64,000 nt of DNA from an uncultured Brachybacterium sp. (GTDB lineage: Bacteria; Actinomycetota; Actinomycetes; Actinomycetales; Dermabacteraceae): positions 1 through 64,000 of the forward strand of contig NZ_CANMSY010000001.1 of assembly GCF_947500705.1 (NCBI RefSeq), read 5' to 3'. Positions within the stretch are counted from its first letter, which is position 1. Each line of letters begins with the position of its first letter. The notes under the pieces were generated by a model. The model was not told where the DNA came from. It ran no database searches and saw only the letters and a program-made list of their open reading frames with translations. Positions 55,299 through 63,950 of this stretch are shown here, in pieces. The position numbers and the translations under genes were made by a program.

Positions 55299-57401
55299 AT
55301 GTCCGCTCCCCTGATGACCCCAGAACTGGTCCGTCTCGAGGTCGATCCTCCCGGCGACAAGCACGCCGTGATCGGCCTGATGGCCGACCTCATCTCCGCC
55401 ACCGGCCGCGCAGATCGCGATGGCCTGGAGGCGGGGCTGCTCAAGCGCGAAGAATCCTTCGCCACCGGGATGCCCGGCGGCTTCGCGATCCCCCACTGCC
55501 GCACCGACGCGGTGCACGAGGCGGCGCTGGGATTCCTGCGCCTGGCCGAGCCGGTGGACTTCGGCTCCGCCGACGGGCCCGCCGATCTAATCATCGGCAT
55601 CGCCGCTCCCGCCGGCACCGACGACCAGCACCTCAAGCTCCTCGCCCAGCTCTCCCGCGCCCTCATCCGCCCCGAGTTCCTCGCGGACCTGCGCGCCGCC
55701 AAAGAGCCCCAGGAGGTCTCCGAACTGGTCATGGCCGTGCTCGAGCCCGTGCCGGATCCCGCCGCGGCCCCGACCGCTGACGCAGGCACCACTGCAGGCG
55801 CGACCGCAGGGGCCCCGGCAGGCGTCGCCGCGGGCTCGACCGCAGGGACCACGCCGGCCGTGACGCACGGCGCCGACGCCGACACCTCGGCTCCGGTGCT
55901 GCTGGCGATCACCTCCTGCCCCACCGGCATCGCCCACACCTATATGGCCGCCGAGTCGCTCGAGAACGCCGCGAAGGAGAAGGGCGTCGAGCTGCACGTG
56001 GAGACCCAGGGCTCCGGCGGCATCACGCCGTTCACGCAGGAGCAGATCGCCGCGGCGAGCGCCTTGATCGTCGCCGCGGACGTCAACATCTCCGGTCGCG
56101 AGCGCTTCGCCGGCCTGCCGCTGGTGGAGCATCCCGTCAAGCGCGCCATCTCCCACGGGCCGCAGATGATCGACGAGGCCGTCGCGGCGGCCTCGGATCC
56201 CTCGGCCCGGCGGGTCCCGTCGGCCGCAGGCGGCGAAAGCTCCAGCGACTCGGCGAGCTCCGGGACCAAGCAGTCCTGGCCACGCCGGATCCAGGGCGCC
56301 GTGATGACCGGCGTGTCCTACATGATCCCGTTCGTCGCCGCGGGCGGCCTGCTGATGGCGCTGGGCTTCCTCATCGCCGGATTCGACGTCGCGTTCGTCG
56401 CCCAGGACGTCGCGACCAGCTTCTCCCTCACCTCCCTGCCCGGCGCGCAGGAGTACGAGGGTGCGAGCGGGATGATGCAGACCGAGCGCGCGGGCCTCGC
56501 CCTCTACCTCGGCGCCGTGCTGTTCACCCTGGGCAACCTCGGGATGGGCTTCCTGGTCGCGGCGCTGTCCGGCTACATCGCCTTCGGCCTGGCGGGACGT
56601 CCCGGCATCGCCCCCGGATTCATCGGCGGCGCGGTGTCCGTCGCGGTGGGCGCCGGCTTCCTCGGCGGCCTCATCACCGGCCTGCTCGCCGGCCTGGTGG
56701 CGCTGTGGTTCACGACGCTGAAGCCGCCGCGCTGGCTCGCCGGGCTGATGCCCGTGGTGATCATCCCGCTGCTGACCACGCTCCTGGTGGGCGGCCTGAT
56801 GCTGGTGTTCCTCGGCCGGCCGCTGGCCTCCCTGATGACCGCTCTGCAGGACGGTCTGACCGGCATGTCCGGCTCCTCGGCGATCCTGCTGGGCGTGATC
56901 ATCGGGCTGATGATGTGCCTCGACCTGGGTGGACCGGTGAACAAGGCGGCCTACCTGTTCGCCACCGCCGGCTTGTCCCAGGGCACCGAGGCCGCCTTCC
57001 AGATCATGGCCGCCGTGATGGCGGCGGGCATGGTGCCGCCGCTGGCGATGGCGCTGTCCACCCTGGTGCGGCGGAAGCTCTACTCTCCGGTCGAGCGTGA
57101 GAACGGCACCACGGCCTGGCTGCTCGGTGCAGCCTTCATCACGGAGGGCGCGATCCCCTTCGCCGCGGCGGATCCGCTGCGCGTGATCCCCTCCTCGATG
57201 GCCGGAGGCGCCGTCACCGGTGCCCTGGTGATGGCGCTCGCAGTGGGCTCCCAGGCCCCGCACGGCGGCATCTTCGTCGCCTTCGCGATCTCCCCGGTCT
57301 GGGGCTTCCTGCTCGCGATCATCGCCGGCACGCTGGTCTCGGCCGCGCTGGTGACGGTGCTCAAGGAACTCAGCAGCCGCCGCCAGGGCGCTGTCGCCTG
57401 A
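55299..57401 (+). CDS. fruA: Fructose-specific PTS enzyme IIABC
   Basis: A 700-residue transporter that imports and phosphorylates fructose to fructose 1-phosphate. IIA (residues 1-150) has the phospho-His in MPGGFAIPHCRTDAV. An Ala/Thr/Gly-rich linker follows. IIB (about 185-290) has the phospho-Cys in LLAITSCPTGIAHTYMAAE. IIC, from about 330 with about eight to ten helices (VMTGVSYMIPFVAAGGLLMA, KAAYLFATAGLSQGTEAAFQ, ITEGAIPFAAADPLRVIPS), completes it. The domain order matches actinobacterial FruA. GAAGGAGAACCC precedes ATG 55299. A strong hairpin follows the stop. Confidence 0.97.
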   Translation: MSAPLMTPELVRLEVDPPGDKHAVIGLMADLISATGRADRDGLEAGLLKREESFATGMPGGFAIPHCRTDAVHEAALGFLRLAEPVDFGSADGPADLIIGIAAPAGTDDQHLKLLAQLSRALIRPEFLADLRAAKEPQEVSELVMAVLEPVPDPAAAPTADAGTTAGATAGAPAGVAAGSTAGTTPAVTHGADADTSAPVLLAITSCPTGIAHTYMAAESLENAAKEKGVELHVETQGSGGITPFTQEQIAAASALIVAADVNISGRERFAGLPLVEHPVKRAISHGPQMIDEAVAAASDPSARRVPSAAGGESSSDSASSGTKQSWPRRIQGAVMTGVSYMIPFVAAGGLLMALGFLIAGFDVAFVAQDVATSFSLTSLPGAQEYEGASGMMQTERAGLALYLGAVLFTLGNLGMGFLVAALSGYIAFGLAGRPGIAPGFIGGAVSVAVGAGFLGGLITGLLAGLVALWFTTLKPPRWLAGLMPVVIIPLLTTLLVGGLMLVFLGRPLASLMTALQDGLTGMSGSSAILLGVIIGLMMCLDLGGPVNKAAYLFATAGLSQGTEAAFQIMAAVMAAGMVPPLAMALSTLVRRKLYSPVERENGTTAWLLGAAFITEGAIPFAAADPLRVIPSSMAGGAVTGALVMALAVGSQAPHGGIFVAFAISPVWGFLLAIIAGTLVSAALVTVLKELSSRRQGAVA

Positions 57402-57431
57402 GCAGAGACCCATCCGGCGGCGCAGCCCCGC

Positions 57432-57486
57432 GAGATCGACCTTCGGTACAGATTGCCCCAGCGATCTTGTACCGAAGGTCGATCTC
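57432..57486 (+). terminator. Strong hairpin after fruA
   Basis: GAGATCGACCTTCGGTACA (57432-57450) pairs exactly with TGTACCGAAGGTCGATCTC (57468-57486) around a 17-nt loop, 30 bp after the fruA stop. Confidence 0.8.
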
Positions 57487-57489
57487 GAT

Positions 57490-57585
57490 GCGGCCAGGCT
57501 CGATGCCCAGGGTCGATCCGGCCCGGCTCGATCCGGCCAGGGTCGATCCGGCCAGGGTCGATCCGGCCCGGCTCGCTGCGGCCCT
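57490..57585. repeat. Imperfect 15-bp tandem repeat after the fru terminator
   Basis: About six units near CCGGCCAGGGTCGAT (variants CCGGCCCGGCTCGAT, GCGGCCAGGCTCGAT, one 13-bp unit) run head to tail. Since 15 is a multiple of three, forward frames read a five-residue Val-Asp-Pro-Ala-Arg pattern, but no start or ribosome-binding site supports a gene. Confidence 0.85.
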
Positions 57586-57593
57586 GTTCGACC

Positions 57594-57623
57594 GGAAGCG
57601 CCCCGCCTCGGCGGGGCGCTTCC
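57594..57623. terminator. GC-rich hairpin upstream of the YwaF-like gene
   Basis: GGAAGCGCCCCGC pairs with GCGGGGCGCTTCC around CTCG. It ends 35 bp before ATG 57658 and just before a possible -10, TATGCT (57625-57630). A terminator or leader structure; no T-tract. Confidence 0.5.
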
Positions 57624-57657
57624 GTATGCTCGGGAACCCGGAGAACAAGGAGCACAG

Positions 57658-58611
57658 ATGCCGGAGAGCCTCGGTACAGGCGGTCCCTGCGGTGCGGGCA
57701 GTCCGCGGAACCCGGACAGTCCCCGGAACCCGGACAGTCCGGGGAACCTGGCCGGTCCGGAAGGTCCTGGCAGTGCGGACGGCCTGCTGGCCGCAGGGCC
57801 GCTCGGGCACATGCCCGCCTACGGCGCAGCCCACCTGTCCCTGCTCGCCCTGCTCGTGGTCGCCGCGATCGCGCTGGTCCTCTGGTCCCGCGGCTCGGCA
57901 CCGCTGCGGGTGGACCGGACGCTCCGCGTCGCGGGCTGGCTGCTGCTCGTCAACGCCGTGCTCTGGACGGCGTGGGGCTTCATGCCCTGGGCATGGAACC
58001 TCCACGAGTCCCTCCCGCTGCACTATTCCGACGCGCTGCGGTTCCTCGTGCCGTGGGCGTTGATCACGCAGGCCCGGTCGGCGATCGTGGTCAGCTGGTT
58101 CTGGGGTCTGACCCTGAACCTGCAATCCGTGCTCACCCCGGACGTGAACTATTTCGTGTGGGTTCCGCTGGAGTTCGCGCAGTACTGGATCGCGCACGGG
58201 GCGGGGCTGCTGGCACCGGTGGTGCTGGTCTGGGGACTGGGCTATCGGCCCACCTGGCGGGGCTACGGCCTCGCCTATGCGGCGACAGTGGGGTGGGCGG
58301 CGATCGCCTTCACCGGCAATGCCCTGACCGGGGCGAACTACGGCTACCTCAACCGAGCCCCCGACGGCGCCTCGATCCTGGACCTGCTCGGCCCGTGGCC
58401 GCAGTACCTGCTGATCGAAGCGGTGCTGATCGCAGCGGTCTGGGCACTGATGACCTGGCCGTGGGTGGCGCACGACCGGCGGGCGGGCACCCCGCTCGCC
58501 GGTCGCGGCGGGCTCCTGCGGCGCCCGCTCGTCTCTGCCGGCCCTCAGGCCAGCAGCTCGATCTCCGCCAGCCGGAGCAGGCCCTCGGAGGTCGTCACCA
58601 CCAGGCGGTGA
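57658..58611 (+). CDS. YwaF-like (TIGR02206) membrane protein
   Basis: A 317-residue integral membrane protein of the YwaF/TIGR02206 type. About seven hydrophobic helices lie between residues 57 and 280, including LSLLALLVVAAIALVLW, LRVAGWLLLVNAVLWTAWGF and the family-type LPLHYSDALRFLVPWALIT, with WFWGLTLNLQSVLTPDVNY. The first 45 residues are Pro/Asn/Gly/Ser-rich with a five-residue repeat (SPRNPD), encoded by 15-bp DNA repeats. Function is unknown. ATG 57658 follows CAAGGAGCACAG. The last 22 codons overlap the opposing GH92 gene, suggesting that the original stop was lost. Confidence 0.8.
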   Translation: MPESLGTGGPCGAGSPRNPDSPRNPDSPGNLAGPEGPGSADGLLAAGPLGHMPAYGAAHLSLLALLVVAAIALVLWSRGSAPLRVDRTLRVAGWLLLVNAVLWTAWGFMPWAWNLHESLPLHYSDALRFLVPWALITQARSAIVVSWFWGLTLNLQSVLTPDVNYFVWVPLEFAQYWIAHGAGLLAPVVLVWGLGYRPTWRGYGLAYAATVGWAAIAFTGNALTGANYGYLNRAPDGASILDLLGPWPQYLLIEAVLIAAVWALMTWPWVAHDRRAGTPLAGRGGLLRRPLVSAGPQASSSISASRSRPSEVVTTRR

Positions 58612-61600
58612 TGGAGACACGGCCGGGGGTCCGTGATCTCGAAGGGCCGGGTCTGCCGGCGCCAGCGGAAGCTCTGTGCAGAACGGGCATCGAGCACCGT
58701 CCAGCTGCTCCCGTCGTCTGATCCCTCCAGGCGCCAGGCGATCGGGTCCCCTCCCGTCTGCGCGGACGAGGTCAGGGTGAGGAAGCGGGCCTGCTGCGGC
58801 TCGCCCAGCTCCGGCAGCTCGATCACCGCGCTCGCGGTCCCGAAGGCGCGCTCGGTGCGCGAGTCGTCATCGTGGAGCGGGTCCGACGGGTCTGCGGCGA
58901 ACAGGTCCCGCAGCGGCTGCGGGCGCTCCCCCGGCGCGCTCTTCGAGGGCGGGATCTCGCCCCAGTCCTCGGGCTCCGCGTCGAGGCGCAGGTGCAGGCG
59001 GCCGCGCAGGTCCGCATGGTCGATCCAGGAGTGACGGTGCTCCCGGCCATCGACCGTCATGCCGGTGATGCAGGCATCCTGCGGGTCCTTCGCCTGGGTG
59101 GTCACGGAGAACGGGGTTCCCCCCAGGGGACGCACGGTCGCACGCGGGAACAGCGGCGCCACCAGGTGGTAGCGACCGGTTCCGAGCTGCAGCGGATACA
59201 GGCCCAGGGCAGTGAGCAGCCACCAGGCGCTCATCTCGCCGTTGTCCTCATCGCCCGGGTAGCCCTGGCCGATCTGCTCGCCGACGAAGAGCCGGCGGTG
59301 CACCTCCCGCACGATCCGGGAGGCCTCCTCGGGGGCGCCCACGTGATGGAAGAGGAAGGGGATGTGGTGCGAGGGCTGGTTCGACATCCCGAACTGACCC
59401 ATCCGCACCGCGCGCGCCTCGACCATCTCGTGGATGACCGTGTCGTAGCTGCCCTGCCGATCCGCCCGCTCCGGGGTGTCGAAGAATTCCTCGAGCCGTC
59501 CTCGCAGCATCTCGCGGCCGCCGTACAGCGTGGCCAGCCCCTCACCGTCGTGCGGGACGTGGAAGGCGAAGTTCCAGCCGTCGGTCTCGGTGTAGTCCCC
59601 GCCCCAGGCGCGCGGGTCGAACTCCTCGGGGCTCTGCGCGAACGCGCCGTCGGCGCGGCGGCCCTGGAAGAACTCGAGCGCGGGGTCGAACAGCAACGGG
59701 TAGTTCAGGCTGCGCGCCGCGAGGTAGTGCGCCTCCTCGCGCAACTGCCCGGCTGCCGCGACATCACCCTCGGTCTCGGCGCGCTGTGCGAGCAGCTCCG
59801 CCTGGGCGGCGAGACCCGCATCGTTGATATGCGCCTCGAGCGCCCAGGACACGGATTCCTCGGTGTCCGTGTCCACGTAGCCGGTGAACACCGCCCGCTC
59901 GTTGCCCTTTCGCCCCACCTCGGGGAAGGGCGGGGCCACGGTGGCGTTCCGCAGCCCCGACTCGTAGGCGGAGAGCGAATCGGGCAGGGGGACCCCTTTG
60001 ACCTGGAGATCCGCGAAAGCGATATCGCTGCTGGTGCCGGTCATGCAGTCCGCATAGCCCGGCGCGGACCAGCGGGCGATCCAGCCGCCCTCGCGGTACT
60101 GCTGGACGAATCCGTCCGCGAGCTCGGCGGCGAGCTGCGGATAGAGCAGCGCATAGGCCGGCCAGGCCGTCCGATAGGTGTCCCAGAACCCATGGTTGAC
60201 GTACATCTTCCCCGGGATCACCGGGGCATTGGTGCGGGTTGCGGTCGCGGCTCCCTTGACCGGCAGCACGGGGCTCGCATGGACCGGCTCCGGACGCTCC
60301 CGGCTACCCGCGTTCTCCCAGTACGAGGTGGGATAGAGGTTCAGCCGATAGAGGTTGCCGTACAGGGTGCGTCGCTGGGCCGGAGCGGCATCGGGGACGT
60401 CGATCACCGTGAGCCGCTCGGACCAGGCCGCGTGGGCGTCCGCGCGGATCTCCTCGAAGCTGCGCTCGCCGAGCTCCTGGGCGAAGGTGCGCTGGCACTG
60501 CTCACGCCCGAGATAGCTGGTGACCAGCCGGACCGTCACCCGGCGGGTGCCGGGGGCGAAGGTCAGCACGCTGCCCCGGCTCTCCCCCCGGGCCCGGTCC
60601 ACGGAGATCGGCGCGGGATCCACCTGCCCCAGGAGGTACATGCGGGTGGCGCCCTCGGTGCGGGCATGTCCCAGATCCGGGGAGGAGTCCACCCAGGCGT
60701 GCAGACGGCCATCGAAGACGGACCCTGCCGCATCGACCCGCGAGTTCTCGTCGATCCCCTCGATCAGCAGGTGCGGGCTCTCACCCTGCTCCGGCAGATC
60801 GATCTCGCAGATCGCGCCGTGATCGGTCGGTGCCAGCCGCATCGTGATGCCGCCATCCAGCGCGACCTCGTAGAGGTCCGGCCGCGCGGTCTCCCGGTCA
60901 TGGTCGAAGGCTCGCGCTCTGGCCGTCGGGCTCGCATCCGGCGTCACGCCGAGCAGCGGCATCATCATCAGCTGATGACGATCCCCCATCCAGGGGCTCG
61001 GCTGGTGGGACAGCGCCATGCCCTGGAGACGGGGACGGTTGTCCGGACCATTGGCACGGTGGTATTCGTACACCCATCGCCGGGTGCGCGCGTCGGTCGC
61101 CGGGGTGAAGAGGGCGAAGCCGTGGGGCATGGCGGTCAGCGGCAGGGTGTTCCCGCGGGAGAACTCGCCCGAGGCATGGCTGCCGCGGCGGGTGTCGACC
61201 CACGCCACCGCGTCCTCGAGCGGCGGGTCTGCGCGCGGCACCCCCAGGTAGGGCCCGTCGATCCAGCCGATGAGCTGCGCGTCCTCCGCGCTCTGCGGGT
61301 CCTCTGGCGCGTCGATCGCGTCGATCGCGTCGAGCAGGTCGCCGTCAGGGTCCGCCGGGGCGTCGAGCACCAGGAGCACCTCGGTGATCGTCCGGCCGAC
61401 GAGATCTGCCACGCCCACCTGCACGTCGTTCCACTGGTCCGCGGAGAGGATCTTCCCGTCGCCGAGACCGCGAGCGGTGGCGGTGGTCCCGTACTGGTCC
61501 AGGGGTGCGCGGTCCGAGAGCCGGCTGCCGTCGTCGAGCACCAGATCGATCGCCGCATATGTCGCGCCCCAGGTCTGGGACGTATCCAGCGCAGGATGCA

Positions 61601-61793
61601 CGAACCAGCGCAGCACCTCACCGGCGGCGATGGTCCGCCCGGCGAGCGCATCCGCTCCCGGGAGGAGGGGTACCGCAGTCTCGGCGCGCAGTCCGGCGCT
61701 GCCCGAATAGCGCAGGGCGGACGGTGCGAGGAATCCGGCGCCGTCCTTGCTGCTCGGCGGTCCGACGGGACCCTGGTCTGCGGTGACGATCAT
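58545..61793 (-). CDS. GH92 alpha-mannosidase
   Basis: A 1082-residue glycoside hydrolase of family 92, calcium-dependent exo-alpha-mannosidases. The catalytic (alpha/alpha)6 barrel shows WARWSAPGYADCMTGTSSDI-type sequence (about 590-610), AWGGDYTETDGWNFAFHVPHD and the hallmark GYPGDEDNGEMSAWWLLTALG. An N-terminal beta-sandwich precedes it, and a C-terminal F5/8-type discoidin-like segment (about 960-1080) follows. No signal peptide is visible, so it may be intracellular or exported otherwise. ATG 61793 follows a TACCCT -10 by 7 nt. It would act on host or fungal mannans. Confidence 0.93.
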   Translation of the reverse strand: MIVTADQGPVGPPSSKDGAGFLAPSALRYSGSAGLRAETAVPLLPGADALAGRTIAAGEVLRWFVHPALDTSQTWGATYAAIDLVLDDGSRLSDRAPLDQYGTTATARGLGDGKILSADQWNDVQVGVADLVGRTITEVLLVLDAPADPDGDLLDAIDAIDAPEDPQSAEDAQLIGWIDGPYLGVPRADPPLEDAVAWVDTRRGSHASGEFSRGNTLPLTAMPHGFALFTPATDARTRRWVYEYHRANGPDNRPRLQGMALSHQPSPWMGDRHQLMMMPLLGVTPDASPTARARAFDHDRETARPDLYEVALDGGITMRLAPTDHGAICEIDLPEQGESPHLLIEGIDENSRVDAAGSVFDGRLHAWVDSSPDLGHARTEGATRMYLLGQVDPAPISVDRARGESRGSVLTFAPGTRRVTVRLVTSYLGREQCQRTFAQELGERSFEEIRADAHAAWSERLTVIDVPDAAPAQRRTLYGNLYRLNLYPTSYWENAGSRERPEPVHASPVLPVKGAATATRTNAPVIPGKMYVNHGFWDTYRTAWPAYALLYPQLAAELADGFVQQYREGGWIARWSAPGYADCMTGTSSDIAFADLQVKGVPLPDSLSAYESGLRNATVAPPFPEVGRKGNERAVFTGYVDTDTEESVSWALEAHINDAGLAAQAELLAQRAETEGDVAAAGQLREEAHYLAARSLNYPLLFDPALEFFQGRRADGAFAQSPEEFDPRAWGGDYTETDGWNFAFHVPHDGEGLATLYGGREMLRGRLEEFFDTPERADRQGSYDTVIHEMVEARAVRMGQFGMSNQPSHHIPFLFHHVGAPEEASRIVREVHRRLFVGEQIGQGYPGDEDNGEMSAWWLLTALGLYPLQLGTGRYHLVAPLFPRATVRPLGGTPFSVTTQAKDPQDACITGMTVDGREHRHSWIDHADLRGRLHLRLDAEPEDWGEIPPSKSAPGERPQPLRDLFAADPSDPLHDDDSRTERAFGTASAVIELPELGEPQQARFLTLTSSAQTGGDPIAWRLEGSDDGSSWTVLDARSAQSFRWRRQTRPFEITDPRPCLHHRLVVTTSEGLLRLAEIELLA

Positions 61794-61800
61794 GCGCGTC

Positions 61801-61806
61801 AGGGTA
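61801..61806 (-). promoter_or_regulatory. -10 element (TACCCT) of the GH92 gene
   Basis: TACCCT on the minus strand ends 7 nt before ATG 61793. Confidence 0.45.
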
Positions 61807-61925
61807 TCGACTGCCCGTCCCCGTGCGGGACAGGCATGGCCGGGCGTGGGAGTGCACCCCCATCCCGCGGCCGTGCCGAGTACGGAATACTGACCCGAGA
61901 CGCCACACGAACTCGGGGAGAAGTC

Positions 61926-62426
61926 ATGGTCTACGCTCAGCCGCCGCAGGGGCGCCCGCTGTCCTCAGGGTCCCCTCGCCCCCGGCGCCCGATGTGGCAT
62001 TGGCTGCTGGTCGGCGGCGTCGCCGCCGTCGGACTGCTGGTGATCGCGGTCTTCGCGATCTTCATCGCTTTCCAGGTGCTCACCCGCGGCAATCCGCAGG
62101 AGACCGTCGATGACTTCTACACCTCGCTCGAGACCGGTGACTGCGAGCTGTACGAGAATTCCACGACAGAGCAGTTCCGGGAGGGCTTCGGCCTGACCAG
62201 CTGCGCGGACTTCGAGGCGGCCTTCTCCGCCGGCGGCACCGCCGACTACACCGTCGACGACCGGGTCAACCGACAGGGCTACGCGATCTTCGACGTCACC
62301 GAGTCGTTCACGAGGGACGGTCAGCCGTCGCAGACCCAGGTACGCTTCTTCGTGCGCCGCATCGACGGCCAGTGGGACCTCGACGGCCTGCAGCCGATCG
62401 ATGAGGACACGCCCCCGATCGAATGA
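61926..62426 (+). CDS. Membrane-anchored DUF4878-like protein
   Basis: A 166-residue protein. A short Pro-rich cytosolic head, one transmembrane helix (HWLLVGGVAAVGLLVIAVFA) and an extracellular NTF2-like domain of the DUF4878 type (ETVDDFYTSLETGDCELYEN, SCADFEAAFSAGG, RRIDGQWDLDGLQPI) make it up. Two Cys residues may pair (EnsembleC-like ELYEN upstream and SCADFE). The function is unknown. ATG 61926 follows GGGGAGAAGTC. It diverges from the GH92 gene and lies convergent to tdk. Confidence 0.75.
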   Translation: MVYAQPPQGRPLSSGSPRPRRPMWHWLLVGGVAAVGLLVIAVFAIFIAFQVLTRGNPQETVDDFYTSLETGDCELYENSTTEQFREGFGLTSCADFEAAFSAGGTADYTVDDRVNRQGYAIFDVTESFTRDGQPSQTQVRFFVRRIDGQWDLDGLQPIDEDTPPIE

Positions 62427-62472
62427 TCTCCGGACTCCGCAGGACCGGTGCAGCGGACGCAGGGCCGACGCA

Positions 62473-63063
62473 TCAGCCGGGTCCGCGCGGCGCCGCATCC
62501 CGCCGATGGCTGCGGCATCTGGCCTGGTAGGACTCGGCATCGCCCACCTGCGCGGCGGTCGGCTGCAGCGCCGTCGCTCCGTCGTCGACGAGCCGGATGT
62601 GGAAGGCCGCCTCCGTTCCGCAGACCGTGCACACCGCTGTCAGCTTCACCACCTCCTCGGCCAGGGCCATCAGCGCGGGCAGCGGGGCGAAGGGCTCGCC
62701 GTCGTAGGTGATGCACAGCCCGGCGGCCTCGACCTGGATCCCGGCGTCGAGCAGCCTGTGGATCACGGGCACGAGCGGCGGGCCGAAGAACTGGGCCTCG
62801 TCGATCGCGATCGTGTGGGGCCTGCCCTCTCCGATCAGCTCCAGCAGCTCCTCGGCGTGCTCGAGCATGCGGGCCGGGAGCGACCGCCCGGCATGGGAGC
62901 TCAGCTGATCTGCGCCGCCGCGCTCATCCAGACGGTGACCGACCACCTCCACCCGCAGTCCGGCCAGCCGGGCGCGGTGGACCCTCCGCAGCAGCTCTTC
63001 GGTCTTGCCGGCGAACATCGGACCCGCGATCACGTGCAGTCGTCCTGCCTCCATGGGGCGCAT
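62473..63063 (-). CDS. tdk: Thymidine kinase
   Basis: A 196-residue type II thymidine kinase of nucleotide salvage. The P-loop is VIAGPMFAGKTEELLRRV (about residues 10-27), the Walker B/DExQ segment TIAIDEAQFFG, and the lasso region YDGEPFAPLPALMALAEEV. Zinc-binding Cys residues occur in AVCTVCGTEA and YQARCRSH. The length is normal for the class. ATG 63063 (MRPMEAG) is preferred because a TAGGCT -10 lies 6 nt away; ATG 63054 is an alternative. It is divergent from the mug gene. Confidence 0.94.
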   Translation of the reverse strand: MRPMEAGRLHVIAGPMFAGKTEELLRRVHRARLAGLRVEVVGHRLDERGGADQLSSHAGRSLPARMLEHAEELLELIGEGRPHTIAIDEAQFFGPPLVPVIHRLLDAGIQVEAAGLCITYDGEPFAPLPALMALAEEVVKLTAVCTVCGTEAAFHIRLVDDGATALQPTAAQVGDAESYQARCRSHRRDAAPRGPG

Positions 63064-63069
63064 GCCCTC

Positions 63070-63075
63070 AGCCTA
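63070..63075 (-). promoter_or_regulatory. -10 element (TAGGCT), leaderless promoter of tdk
   Basis: TAGGCT on the minus strand ends 6 nt before ATG 63063. Confidence 0.45.
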
Positions 63076-63153
63076 CGTGCGGGCGGCGAGGTCCGCCCTT
63101 CGTCGTCGGCGCAGTTCGCGCCGCTCCCACTGCGGCCGGGATCATCGTGGCAG

Positions 63154-63159
63154 TACAGT
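63154..63159 (+). promoter_or_regulatory. -10 element (TACAGT), leaderless promoter of mug
   Basis: TACAGT ends 6 nt before ATG 63166. Confidence 0.45.
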
Positions 63160-63165
63160 GCCGGG

Positions 63166-63816
63166 ATGAGCACTCGGCGTCCCTCCCCTCTCGCGGGCCG
63201 GAAGCCCACCAAGCAGGATCTCGCCGCCTTCGCCACCTCGGATCCGGAATCGATCGACGATGTGCTGCCTGATCCGGCGCAGGACCCACCGCTGCGGCTG
63301 CTGATCGTCGGCATCAACCCCGGCCTCTGGACCGCAGCGGTCAACGCCCCTTTCGCGCGGCCCGGCAACCGATTCTGGCCCTCGCTGCACAGGGCGGGCC
63401 TCACCTCCCGGCTGGTCGACGCCTCCCGCGGGCTGGATCCCGAGGACGAGCAGGACCTCCACCGACGCGGCATCGGCATCACGAATCTGATCGGTCGCGC
63501 CACCGTCCGCGCTGATGAGCTGGGACGCGAGGAGCTGCAGCGCTCCGGCTCCCGGCTGATCACCCGGCTGGAGCAGCTGCGACCACAGACCGTCGCGATC
63601 GCAGGGATCACCGCGTTCCGCTCCGCCTACCGCCTGCCCAAGGCACGGCTCGGCCTCCAGGACCCGGACGAGGTCACCGGCTGGCCTGCTGGCGTCGCAC
63701 TGTGGGTGGTGCCGCAGCCGAGCGGGCTGAATGCCCACGCCTCCGTGGCGTCGCTCGCCGAGAACTGGCGCGAGGTCGCCCGCAGCGCCGGTATCCAGCA
63801 CCACGACGAGAGCTGA
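63166..63816 (+). CDS. mug: G/U mismatch-specific DNA glycosylase
   Basis: A 216-residue base-excision repair enzyme of the Mug/TDG type that removes uracil or ethenocytosine opposite guanine. The motif LLIVGINPGLWTAAVNAPFA (about residues 45-64) holds the catalytic Asn, followed by NRFWPSLHRAGL; the second motif VPQPSGLNAHASV lies near the C-terminus. A basic N-terminal extension (STRRPSPLAGRKPTKQ) precedes the core, common in actinobacteria. ATG 63166 is supported by the TACAGT -10 six nt before. Confidence 0.92.
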   Translation: MSTRRPSPLAGRKPTKQDLAAFATSDPESIDDVLPDPAQDPPLRLLIVGINPGLWTAAVNAPFARPGNRFWPSLHRAGLTSRLVDASRGLDPEDEQDLHRRGIGITNLIGRATVRADELGREELQRSGSRLITRLEQLRPQTVAIAGITAFRSAYRLPKARLGLQDPDEVTGWPAGVALWVVPQPSGLNAHASVASLAENWREVARSAGIQHHDES

Positions 63817-63919
63817 TCACCTCCGGCGGACCGGGCAGGGCCCCGGATCGCCGGGGGATCTCTTCGGCATCCCCGAAGAATCGTGACCCCGGCGGAGCGA
63901 GCGCGACCGCGTCGGAGGC

Positions 63920-63950
63920 GTGAACGACATCCCCGGTCACCGTCGTTCAC
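63920..63950. terminator. Hairpin near the right edge
   Basis: GTGAACGAC (63920-63928) pairs with GTCGTTCAC (63942-63950) around a 13-nt loop, about 100 bp after the mug stop. No gene is supported in 63817-64000. Confidence 0.4.

Noticed and set aside
57481-57657. Small protein made of Val-Asp-Pro-Ala-Arg repeats
   Set aside because: The pattern follows from 15-bp tandem DNA repeats; the upstream ATG lies at the terminator edge with no ribosome-binding site.
58872-62426. Forward open frame of about 1180 codons opposite the GH92 gene
   Set aside because: Only its last 166 codons (from 61926) form a real gene; the rest mirrors GH92 codons and has no family signature.
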